This document shows positions 41,961 to 50,300 of a stretch of DNA of 64,000 nucleotides, piece by piece. Origin of the DNA: Paraburkholderia phytofirmans PsJN (GTDB lineage: Bacteria > Pseudomonadota > Gammaproteobacteria > Burkholderiales > Burkholderiaceae); assembly GCF_000020125.1 (NCBI RefSeq), contig NC_010681.1, positions 4,402,001 to 4,466,000 on the forward strand. The letters run 5' to 3'. How positions within the stretch are numbered: position 1 is the stretch's first letter; every line of letters begins with the position of its first letter. A program made the position numbers and the translations under genes. The notes below the pieces were generated by a model, which did not search any database, was not told the DNA's origin, and saw only the letters and a program-made list of their open reading frames with translations.

Positions 41961-42092
41961 AGATCCACACTCAATGCCTTGCGAGAACCAAGGCAAGAAC
42001 CAGTCTAGCCGTACAGCGCACACCGCTGGTTTCAACGGCCTTTACACATGTTACGGCGCATGACCACGCGTGGAGCCAAGCGATGCATCGCC

Positions 42093-42518
42093 TCAGTCGG
42101 CGCGCCAATGCGAGCGAATGCGTTTGGCGAGCGCTTCGAGCGTGTCCGCGTCGGCGACATCGCGCGCATGCATTCGCAGCGGCTGGCCTTCCCAGCGCGG
42201 GATCACGTGAAAGTGCACATGCGGCACCGTTTGTCCCGCCGCGGCGCCGTTGAATTGTCCGATGAACACGCCGTCCGGCCGTAACGCCGCGCGCACCGCA
42301 ATCGCGAGCTTCTGCGTCATGCGCATGCAGGCCACCGTGGAGGCATCCGACAAGTCGAAAATCTCCGCGGCGGCTTCCTTCGGCACCACCAGCAAATGCC
42401 CGTCGGCTTGCGGCATCAGATCCATGAAGGCGAGGGCGGCATCGGTTTCGGCCACCTTGATGCAGGGCAGTTCGCCACGCAGAATCCTTGCGAAGGGATT
42501 GCTGTCGTCGTAGTTCAT
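42093..42518 (-). CDS. HIT-family nucleotide-binding protein
   Basis: A 141-residue histidine-triad hydrolase of nucleoside phosphoramidates or dinucleotides. The triad is HVHFHVIPR. The N-terminal half shows NPFARILRGELPCIKV and LLVVPKEAA. The start MNYDDSNPF at 42518 is used; upstream in-frame Met residues are less likely. It is separated by only 68 bp from the AraC-type gene on the same strand, so both may be co-transcribed. Confidence 0.92.
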   Translation of the reverse strand: MNYDDSNPFARILRGELPCIKVAETDAALAFMDLMPQADGHLLVVPKEAAAEIFDLSDASTVACMRMTQKLAIAVRAALRPDGVFIGQFNGAAAGQTVPHVHFHVIPRWEGQPLRMHARDVADADTLEALAKRIRSHWRAD

Positions 42519-42586
42519 CGCGTTCCTCTTATCGTGGAAGGTCATATCGGGTAAGGCGCTGTTGCCGACATTGTCCATCACCTGTG

Positions 42587-43528
42587 TTACAGCACGCCCA
42601 CGCGCGCTGCGCGTTTGATCGCCTGCGGCGGCTGACCGAACGCGCGCAGAAAGGCGCGCCGCATCCGTTCGGTATCGACGAAGCCCGTTTCCGCGGCCAC
42701 TGCCTCCATGGAATGGCGGCCCGCTTCCAGCATGGCGCGCGCGGCCTCGACGCGCAATGCCTCGATGGCTTTGGCCGGCGATTGGCGGGTTTCGTCGCGA
42801 AACGCGCGGCTGAACTGGCGCGGGCTGAGATGCGCGACGTCGGCGAGTTGCTCGACAGTCAACGGTTCGCGCAGATGGCTTTTGGCAAACGAGAGCGCGT
42901 TCTGAATGCGGTCGGATTTCGGCGCCAGGTCCAGCATGGCCGAGAACTGCGACTGGCCGCCGGCGCGGCGATGGTACACAACGAGCTTCTTGGCGATCGC
43001 GCGCGACACTTCCACGCCGAGATCGTTTTCAACCAGGGCCAGACACAGATCGATGCACGCCGTCATGCCCGCCGACGTCCACACCGAACCGTCGACGATA
43101 AAGATGCGGTCTTCATCCACGCGCGTTTGCGGAAAGCGTTGCTGCAGATCGCGGGCGTGAAACCAATGGGTGGTCGCGTGGCGGCCGTCGAGAATCCCGG
43201 CCTCGGCCAGCACGAACGCACCCGTGCAAATGCTCGCGGTGCGCCGCGCCGCGCCGAGCACCTCGTTCAGAAACGCCCGCAACCCCGGCGACGATGGAGC
43301 GATCTGCATTGCTCCGGTGACCACCACGGTGTCGTACGCCGGATCGCCGAACGGCCGGGTGGCGACCTCGACGCCCGCCGAGCTGCGCACCATGCCGCCA
43401 TGCTCGGAAATGATCTCCACCTCGTACTCGGGCCCGCCGGCCTCCAGGTTGGCCAGCTCGAAGATCGAGACCGCCACCATATCGAGGATCTGGAAGCCTG
43501 GAAAAACCACCACGCCGATGTGTCTCAT
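42587..43528 (-). CDS. GlxA-type AraC-family transcriptional regulator
   Basis: A 313-residue protein has an N-terminal DJ-1/PfpI-like domain (GVVVFPGFQILDMVAVSIFE, nucleophile-elbow region SICTGAFVLAEAG) and a C-terminal AraC helix-turn-helix (LADVAHLSPRQFSRAFRDET). This is the GlxA architecture of regulators sensing amines or small metabolites. It is divergent from an SDR gene and may control it. Confidence 0.93.
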   Translation of the reverse strand: MRHIGVVVFPGFQILDMVAVSIFELANLEAGGPEYEVEIISEHGGMVRSSAGVEVATRPFGDPAYDTVVVTGAMQIAPSSPGLRAFLNEVLGAARRTASICTGAFVLAEAGILDGRHATTHWFHARDLQQRFPQTRVDEDRIFIVDGSVWTSAGMTACIDLCLALVENDLGVEVSRAIAKKLVVYHRRAGGQSQFSAMLDLAPKSDRIQNALSFAKSHLREPLTVEQLADVAHLSPRQFSRAFRDETRQSPAKAIEALRVEAARAMLEAGRHSMEAVAAETGFVDTERMRRAFLRAFGQPPQAIKRAARVGVL

Positions 43529-43709
43529 CGCGATGTCCTAAAACGAGGTAAATACGACATTTGAGACAACAGGCTACGCGTCTAGACTTGCCTCGTCAAC
43601 ATCGCAATGCCGCACAACAGCCAGGCGGCGGCGGAGTTCCCGGTTTTCCCCATTCACTTATCGGACAGGGCACAGGCGCGAAGCGCCACGCCCGCAAGGA
43701 GAGATTCAA

Positions 43710-44522
43710 ATGGCAACGCAAACAGGCAAGGGCACGGCATTGGTGACGGGTGCATCGTCGGGTATCGGCGCGGTGTATGCGGATCGCCTCGCGCGGCGCG
43801 GCTACGACCTGATTCTGGTGGCGCGCGACGTGCAGCGGTTAAACGGCCTGGCCGAGCGTCTCACGACGGAAACCGGCCGCCACGTCGAAACGATCGGCGC
43901 GGACCTGACCGTCAAAGCCGACGTGCGCCGCATCGAAGAAAGGCTGCGCGCGGATCGTGACATCACGATGCTGGTCAACAACGCCGGTGTCGGCGCGACC
44001 GCCTCGCTGATCGATTCGGACGTCGACGCGCTCGAAAAAATGATCGACCTGAACGTGACCGCGCTCACGCGCCTGACGGCAGCCGTCTTGCCGGGTCTCG
44101 TGGAGCGGGGCAACGGTATCGTGATCAACATTTCGTCGATCGTGGCATTGTCGCCGGAGACGTTGAACGGCACGTATAGCGGCACCAAGGCCTACGTGCT
44201 CAACCTGACGCAGTCGCTGCATCACGAAGTGGGCGGCAAGGGCGTGCAATTGCAGGCTGTGTTGCCGGGCGCCACCAGCACGGCATTCTGGGACCGCGCG
44301 GGACTCGCGGTCGAACATCTGCCTCAGCAGATCGTGATGAGCGCCGAAGACATGGTGGACGCCGCGCTCGCCGGCCTCGACCAGGGCGAACTGGTAACGA
44401 TTCCGTCGTTGCCGGATGCGGCCGACTGGGAACGCTTCAACGACGCACGCCAGCAGTTGCAGCCGAACCTGTCGCATAAGCTGCCGGCCGCACGCTACAC
44501 GCGCGGCGCCGCGGCGGCATAA
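43710..44522 (+). CDS. Short-chain dehydrogenase/reductase
   Basis: A 270-residue SDR. The cofactor loop is VTGASSGIGAVYA, then NNAGVG, and the catalytic residues are S (NISSIVAL) and YSGTKAY (Tyr-x-x-x-Lys). ARG and AARRGY-like residues after the loop suggest NADPH use. The substrate is not known. A ribosome site GGAGAG is upstream. The divergent GlxA-type gene is a likely regulator. Confidence 0.9.
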   Translation: MATQTGKGTALVTGASSGIGAVYADRLARRGYDLILVARDVQRLNGLAERLTTETGRHVETIGADLTVKADVRRIEERLRADRDITMLVNNAGVGATASLIDSDVDALEKMIDLNVTALTRLTAAVLPGLVERGNGIVINISSIVALSPETLNGTYSGTKAYVLNLTQSLHHEVGGKGVQLQAVLPGATSTAFWDRAGLAVEHLPQQIVMSAEDMVDAALAGLDQGELVTIPSLPDAADWERFNDARQQLQPNLSHKLPAARYTRGAAAA

Positions 44523-44554
44523 CGCCAAGGACGGACTGAAAAGCGCATTCACAT

Positions 44555-45082
44555 TCAGCGCCAGTCAGTCGACACGTCGTCGGGATCGATCAACGTCAGT
44601 CCCGACGACGGCAACGGCAGCGCCGTCTTGTAACGCACCTGCTTGAGCGCGAAGCTCGAGCGGATATTGGAGATGCCCGGAATCTTCGTCAGATGATCGA
44701 CGATGAAGCGCTCCAGCGTCTGCATGTCCGGCATCACCACGCGCAGCAGATAGTCGGCGTCGCCCGTCATCAGATAGCACTCCATCACCTCGGGGCGCTC
44801 CGAAATCGCCTGCTCGAAACGCTGCAGCGCGTCTTCCACCTGCTTTTCCAGACTCACCTGAATGAACACGTTGATGCGCAGCCCGAGCGGCTCCGGGTTC
44901 AGCAACGTGACCTGCTGCTTGAACAGACCGAGCTTTTCGAGCGCCCGCACGCGGTTGAAGCACGGCGTGGGCGACAGGTTCACCGAGCGCGCCAGATCTG
45001 CATTGGTGATGCGCGCGTTCTGCTGCAACTGGCTGAGGATGCCGATGTCGATGCGGTCCAGCCGTCTGGGTGGCGTGGTCAT
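44555..45082 (-). CDS. Lrp/AsnC-family regulator (MdeR-like by position)
   Basis: A 175-residue Lrp-type regulator has helix-turn-helix [20 protein letters not shown] then [20 protein letters not shown], and a C-terminal AsnC ligand-binding domain ([21 protein letters not shown]). It is divergent from the homodimeric E1 gene, as MdeR is from the mde genes in Pseudomonas putida. It therefore probably senses an amino acid and controls that gene. Confidence 0.9.
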   Translation of the reverse strand: MTTPPRRLDRIDIGILSQLQQNARITNADLARSVNLSPTPCFNRVRALEKLGLFKQQVTLLNPEPLGLRINVFIQVSLEKQVEDALQRFEQAISERPEVMECYLMTGDADYLLRVVMPDMQTLERFIVDHLTKIPGISNIRSSFALKQVRYKTALPLPSSGLTLIDPDDVSTDWR

Positions 45083-45234
45083 AGATGAAATATTCTGTCG
45101 TGGTGGCGGAATTCGGAATAAATAGCCTATCGCAGCCCGGGATCACAAGCAAATGAGAGGCTCATTTTGTGAGCACATGGTTACCATTGACTCACTCGAT
45201 CTTGAGCCGAACGCGTCGATGCGGGAGTGGTGCC

Positions 45235-47988
45235 ATGACGGATTTGTCCAGCGGTAGCGAGCAGTTGCGGTTATCCAATCCACAACGCGTTGAAAGCGCG
45301 GAGCAGGCGGATACGGATCCGCAGGAAACCGCCGAATGGCTGGAAGCGCTCGATGCGGTCGTCGCGCATGTCGGTCGCGACCGCGCGCAGTTCCTGTTCG
45401 ACAAGCTTGCAAGCCACGCGCTGTCGCTGGGTGTCGAATCAGCGCGCACCAACGTCACGCCATACCAGAACACGATCCCGTTCGAGCAGCAGCCGCGCTA
45501 TCCGGGCAATCTCGAACTCGAAGAACGGCTCGCCGCCGCGCTGCGATGGAACGCTTTGGCGATGGTGGTGCGCGCGAACCAGGCCTACGGCGAACTCGGC
45601 GGCCATATCGCGAGCTACGCGTCGGCGGCGGATCTGTTCGAGGTCGGCTTCAATCATTTCTTTCGCGCGGCCGCGCCGGGCGGAGAAGAGGGCACGGGCG
45701 ACCTCGTGTACTTCCAGCCGCATTCGTCGCCGGGTGTGTATGCGCGGGCTTACCTCGAAGGGTTTTTAAGCGAGCAGCATTTGCAACACTATCGCCGCGA
45801 GATCGGCGGCCCGGGTTTGTGTTCGTATCCGCATCCGTGGCTGATGCCGGACTTCTGGCAGTTCCCGACCGGCTCGATGGGCATCGGGCCGATCAACGCG
45901 ATTTATCAAGCGCGTTTCATGCGCTATCTCGCCAATCGCGGCCTCGTGCAAACGGAAGGCCGCAAGGTGTGGGGCTTTTTCGGCGACGGCGAAATGGACG
46001 AGCCGGAATCGACCGGCGCGCTCTCGCTGGCCGCGCGCGAAGGGCTCGACAATCTCGTGTTCGTGATCAACTGCAATCTGCAGCGGCTCGACGGGCCGGT
46101 GCGCAGCAACGGCCGCATCATCGATGAACTGGAAGCGCACTTCATCGGCGCCGGCTGGAATGTGATCAAGGTGATCTGGGGCTCCGACTGGGACGCGCTG
46201 TTCTCGCGCGACCGCACGGGCGCCTTGCTGCGCGCGTTCGCGCATACCGTCGACGGCCAATTCCAGACCTTCTCGGCCAACGACGGCGCGTATAACCGCG
46301 AACGCTTCTTCGGCCAGAACCCGGAGCTTGCCGCGCTCGCCGCGCAGTTGAGCGACGACGACATCGACCGCCTGCGCCGCGGCGGCCACGACGTGCGCAA
46401 ACTGCACGCAGCCTACGCGAAGGCACTCGAACATCGCGGCCAGCCGACGGTCATTCTCGCGAAGACGATGAAGGGCTTCGGCATGGGCACCTCGGGCCAG
46501 GGCCGCATGACCACGCATCAGCAAAAGAAACTGGGCTTCGACGACCTCAAGGCGTTTCGCGATCGTTTCCGCCTGCCCCTCACGGACGAGGACGTCGAAC
46601 AGGTGAAGTTTTACAAACCCGCGGAAGACAGCCCGGAAATGCAATACCTGCATGCACGTCGGGCGGCTCTCGGAGGCTATCTGCCCAGAAGGCGGAGAGT
46701 TGCATCGAAGGGGCTGACCGTCCCGCCGGTGTCCTCCTGGGGGCAATTTTCGCTGGACTCTAACGGCCGCGAAATGTCCACGACCATGGCGCTCGTCCGC
46801 ATGCTGACCGCGCTGCTCAAAGACCAGGAAGTCGGTCCACGCGTGGTGCCGATCGTCGCCGACGAAGCACGCACTTTCGGCATGGCGAACATGTTCCGCC
46901 AGGTCGGGATCTATTCGCCGCTCGGCCAGTTGTACGAGCCGGAAGATCTCGGCTCGATGCTGTACTACCGCGAGGACACGAAAGGCCAGATTCTGGAGGA
47001 GGGCATTTCGGAAGCGGGCGCCGTGTCGTCGTGGATCGCGGCGGCGACGTCGTACAGCGTGCACGATCTGCCGATGCTGCCGTTCTATATCTACTACTCG
47101 ATGTTCGGCTTCCAGCGCATCGGCGATCTGATCTGGGCCGCCGCGGATCAGCGTGCGCGCGGCTTCCTGATTGGCGCGACCTCGGGCAAGACGACGCTCG
47201 GCGGCGAGGGCTTGCAGCACCAGGACGGTTCGAGCCATCTGGCGGCCTCGACGATTCCGAATTGCCGCGCGTACGACCCGGCGTTCGCGTACGAAGTTGC
47301 CGCGATCGTCGACGAGGGCATGCGTGAAATGGTCGAGCAGCAGCGCGACGTGTTCTATTACGTCACGGTGATGAACGAGAACTACGCGCAGCCTTCAGTG
47401 CCGGGCGGCGACTTGCAGGCGCTGCGCGAAGGGATTCTCAAGGGCATCTATCCGCTGACGGCGCGAGCGCCAGTGCAGGATCAGAAGAGCAAGCAAGCTC
47501 AGGTGCAATTGCTCGGCGCGGGCGCGATTCTCGGCGAAGTGATCGCGGCGCAGCAGATATTGAAGGGCGACTGGCAGATCGACGCCGCCGTGTGGAGCGT
47601 GACGAGCTTCACCGAGTTGCAGCGCGACGGCATGGCGGCGGAACGGCTCGCGCGTCTTGGCGAAGCGAGCGCGGCGCCGTATGTCACGCAGGCGCTCGAT
47701 GCATCGCAAGGTCCGATCATCGCCGCGACCGACTATGTACGGGCCGTGCCGGAACTGATTCGCGCGTACGTGCCGCGCCGATATGTGACGCTCGGCACGG
47801 ATGGTTTCGGCCGCAGCGATACGCGTCAGGCTTTGCGCGAGTTTTTCGAAGTGGACCGCAAATCGATTGTGATCGCCGCGTTGAAGGCGTTGGTGGATGA
47901 GGGCGCAATCGATGCAAGCGTGCTTGTCGAAGCACGCAGCAAGTATCGCGGCGGTGCGCCGGTTGGTGACGCGTCGTGGCAATGCTAA
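45235..47988 (+). CDS. Homodimeric E1 2-oxoacid dehydrogenase (AceE/MdeB type)
   Basis: A 917-residue TPP-dependent dehydrogenase E1 of the homodimeric pyruvate-dehydrogenase class. The TPP motif is GDGEMDEPES...VINCN. PDH signatures LMPDFWQFPTGSMG and GDLIWAAADQRARG are present. It lies alone, without E2/E3 genes, beside a divergent Lrp regulator. That is the mdeB context (2-oxobutyrate dehydrogenase after methionine gamma-lyase), although no mdeA-like lyase is adjacent. The start at 45235 (MTDLSSGSEQ) is preferred to 45169. Housekeeping AceE cannot be excluded but normally sits with aceF. Confidence 0.88.
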   Translation: MTDLSSGSEQLRLSNPQRVESAEQADTDPQETAEWLEALDAVVAHVGRDRAQFLFDKLASHALSLGVESARTNVTPYQNTIPFEQQPRYPGNLELEERLAAALRWNALAMVVRANQAYGELGGHIASYASAADLFEVGFNHFFRAAAPGGEEGTGDLVYFQPHSSPGVYARAYLEGFLSEQHLQHYRREIGGPGLCSYPHPWLMPDFWQFPTGSMGIGPINAIYQARFMRYLANRGLVQTEGRKVWGFFGDGEMDEPESTGALSLAAREGLDNLVFVINCNLQRLDGPVRSNGRIIDELEAHFIGAGWNVIKVIWGSDWDALFSRDRTGALLRAFAHTVDGQFQTFSANDGAYNRERFFGQNPELAALAAQLSDDDIDRLRRGGHDVRKLHAAYAKALEHRGQPTVILAKTMKGFGMGTSGQGRMTTHQQKKLGFDDLKAFRDRFRLPLTDEDVEQVKFYKPAEDSPEMQYLHARRAALGGYLPRRRRVASKGLTVPPVSSWGQFSLDSNGREMSTTMALVRMLTALLKDQEVGPRVVPIVADEARTFGMANMFRQVGIYSPLGQLYEPEDLGSMLYYREDTKGQILEEGISEAGAVSSWIAAATSYSVHDLPMLPFYIYYSMFGFQRIGDLIWAAADQRARGFLIGATSGKTTLGGEGLQHQDGSSHLAASTIPNCRAYDPAFAYEVAAIVDEGMREMVEQQRDVFYYVTVMNENYAQPSVPGGDLQALREGILKGIYPLTARAPVQDQKSKQAQVQLLGAGAILGEVIAAQQILKGDWQIDAAVWSVTSFTELQRDGMAAERLARLGEASAAPYVTQALDASQGPIIAATDYVRAVPELIRAYVPRRYVTLGTDGFGRSDTRQALREFFEVDRKSIVIAALKALVDEGAIDASVLVEARSKYRGGAPVGDASWQC

Positions 47989-48054
47989 AGAAGCGCACGC
48001 GTTAGAAACCGCTTAACGCACTGCCGGTGCCAGTGGTAGTGCTATTACCGCAAA

Positions 48055-48087
48055 TGAAAACGCGTCCGGTAAATGGGCGCGTTTTCA
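48055..48087. terminator. Terminator-like hairpin after the E1 gene
   Basis: TGAAAACGCG (48055-48064) and CGCGTTTTCA (48078-48087) form a 10-bp perfect stem. It lies between the convergent E1 and wspR genes and could serve both. Confidence 0.6.
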
Positions 48088-48118
48088 TAAAGCGTGAGTA
48101 GACCCGTAAGCCGAACAA

Positions 48119-49207
48119 TCAATCGCTCACCGCAACCTGATTCTTCCCATCCCGCTTCGCGCGATACAAGCCGACATCAGCCGCTTCGATCAGCTTCGTC
48201 ACCGGTTCGGCGACCGTGGGCACGAGCGTCGCCGCGCCGATGCTGATCGTCACGATGCCGGTGGCGGAGCCCGAATGCGGGATCGCCAGGCCTTCGATTG
48301 CAATGCGGATCTTTTCCGCGAGCAGACGCAAGCCGCCCGACGACGTGCCCGGCACCACCACCGCGAACTCTTCGCCACCGAAGCGCGCCGCGAGATCCGC
48401 CGGGCGCCCGAGGCACGATTCGACGGTATGCGCGACTGTCTTGAGGACTTCGTCGCCGGCAACGTGCCCGTAGGTATCGTTATAAGCCTTGAAGTTGTCC
48501 ACATCGATCATCAGAAAACCGAGGCCGGTCTTCTCGCGTGTGCTGCGACGCCATTCGGCGGCCAGATATTGATCGAGGTAGCGGCGATTCGACAGGCCCG
48601 TCAGGCCGTCCGAATGCGTGAGCCTTTGCAATTCCAGATTCGTCGCGAGCAATTGCTGCTGCGATTGACGCAGCGCCCGGTAGGCCTCGTCGCGTTGAAT
48701 CAGGTTCAGGTACGAACGCGAGTGATAGCGGATGCGCGCAATCAACTCGATGCGGTCCGGCAGCTTCACCAGATAGTCGTTCGCGCCGGCGGCGAAGGCC
48801 GCGCTTTTCACGAGCGGCTCTTCCTTGGTCGACAAGACGATGATCGGAATGTCGCGCGTCGCCGCATTCTGCCGGTACTGGCGCACGAGGGTGAGGCCGT
48901 CGGTGCCCGGCATCACGAGGTCCTGAAGGATCACCGTCGCGCGCGTTTCGGCGGCAGAGCGCAGCGCTTCTTCAGGCGAGGCGCAGTAGTGGAAGTCGAC
49001 GCTCGGTTCGTCGGCCAGCGCCTGGCGGATCGCCTCGGCGATGATCGCCTGATCGTCGACCAGCAACACCATGATCGGGCACTCGGCTGCGGGCGGATTG
49101 CCGAGGATGCGCGCGAGGGCATCGTCGATCGCGAGATTGGGGGCGTCCACCGCGTCCGACGCGAAATCCTGCGCGGCGGCGTTCTGATGCGGCTTAGGAG
49201 TGTCCAT
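48119..49207 (-). CDS. wspR: Diguanylate cyclase response regulator WspR
   Basis: WspR makes c-di-GMP when phosphorylated by WspE. The receiver domain has phospho-acceptor Asp in VILQDLVMPGTDG. The GGDEF domain reads RFGGEEFAVVVPG, an active form. The inhibitory I-site RPAD lies five residues before GGEEF. The length of 362 residues fits. It is last in the wsp operon (A-B-C-D-E-F-R). Confidence 0.95.
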   Translation of the reverse strand: MDTPKPHQNAAAQDFASDAVDAPNLAIDDALARILGNPPAAECPIMVLLVDDQAIIAEAIRQALADEPSVDFHYCASPEEALRSAAETRATVILQDLVMPGTDGLTLVRQYRQNAATRDIPIIVLSTKEEPLVKSAAFAAGANDYLVKLPDRIELIARIRYHSRSYLNLIQRDEAYRALRQSQQQLLATNLELQRLTHSDGLTGLSNRRYLDQYLAAEWRRSTREKTGLGFLMIDVDNFKAYNDTYGHVAGDEVLKTVAHTVESCLGRPADLAARFGGEEFAVVVPGTSSGGLRLLAEKIRIAIEGLAIPHSGSATGIVTISIGAATLVPTVAEPVTKLIEAADVGLYRAKRDGKNQVAVSD

Positions 49208-49267
49208 GATGTTCAGCCAGAATGAATGTGAGTGAATCGAAACGGCTCATAAGTGGCGAGTGCGTTT

Positions 49268-50284
49268 TTAGCGCGCGTCGACCGCCGTCACGAGCGCGGC
49301 GGCGATGCGCGGCAACGGCAGAATCGCGGCGGCGGCGTCGAGTGCCGCGGCCGCTTTCGGCATACCGTACACGGCGCTGGTCGCCTCGTCCTGCGCGATC
49401 GTGTGATAGCCCTTGGTGCGCATCGCTTTAAGTCCGATCGCGCCGTCGCGGCCCATGCCGGTCAGCAGCACGCCGACCGCGCGCGCCGGCCAGCGCGCCA
49501 CCACGCTATGAAAGAACACGTCGACGGAAGGCCGGTAAGGCGTCTCTTCCGGCACGCGCGTATAGCCGAGCACATTGGGCAGTTTCAGATGCAGATGATC
49601 GTCGGTGGCGGCGAGCAGCGCGACGCCCGCTTGCGGGCGGTCGCCTTCACGGGCGATCCGCACCGGCACCGCCGACTGCTGGTTCAGCCAGTCCGCCATG
49701 CCGGCGGCGAACGCCGCGTCGACGTGCTGCACGATCACGATGGCCGCCGCGAAATCCTTCGGCAGGCCGGCGAGCAGTGTCGCAAGCGCCGCCGGTCCGC
49801 CCGCCGATGCGCCGATCGCCACTAGCGGCGTGTCGCGATTCGTCACGCAGGCGGGCGCTGTCGCGGCTGCCGCACCAGGCGCGTTGCGTTCCTTGACGAG
49901 CGCCGCGATGCGGTCGATCTTCGCGATCAACGTGGCGATGCTCTTGTGCGCGTCGGGACCGTTCAGCGAAGGCGTATCGACGGCATCGAGCGCGCCCGCG
50001 CCCATCGCTTCATAGACGCGCCATGCGTTCGCGCCCACGTCGACGGTGACGACCAGGATCGCGCACGGCGCGCGCGCCATGATGCGGCGCGTGGCCTCGA
50101 TGCCGTCGACGTTCGGCATCACCAGATCCATCAGCACGATGTCGGGCCGCTGCGCGGTGCAGAAATCGATCGCCTGCTGGCCGTCCTGCGCGATCCACAA
50201 CACTTCGTAGTCGTGGCGCGCCGCGAGCGCGCGGCGCAGCGCCTCGACGGCAAGCGGCATGTCGTTGACGATTCCGATTTTCAT
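49268..50284 (-). CDS. wspF: Chemotaxis-type methylesterase WspF
   Basis: WspF is the CheB homologue that resets WspA by removing methyl groups; its loss locks the pathway on. The receiver domain has MDLVMPNVDG. The methylesterase domain carries the Ser-His-Asp active site in GASAGGP, VQHVD and LTGMGRDG. The protein of 338 residues looks intact. It lies between wspE and wspR. Confidence 0.95.
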   Translation of the reverse strand: MKIGIVNDMPLAVEALRRALAARHDYEVLWIAQDGQQAIDFCTAQRPDIVLMDLVMPNVDGIEATRRIMARAPCAILVVTVDVGANAWRVYEAMGAGALDAVDTPSLNGPDAHKSIATLIAKIDRIAALVKERNAPGAAAATAPACVTNRDTPLVAIGASAGGPAALATLLAGLPKDFAAAIVIVQHVDAAFAAGMADWLNQQSAVPVRIAREGDRPQAGVALLAATDDHLHLKLPNVLGYTRVPEETPYRPSVDVFFHSVVARWPARAVGVLLTGMGRDGAIGLKAMRTKGYHTIAQDEATSAVYGMPKAAAALDAAAAILPLPRIAAALVTAVDAR

Positions 50285-50300
50285 CCGTTTCTCCCCGGGA

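Noticed and set aside
45766-47238. A 490-residue open frame antisense to the E1 gene
   Set aside because: Composition artefact; the plus strand carries all TPP-enzyme motifs.
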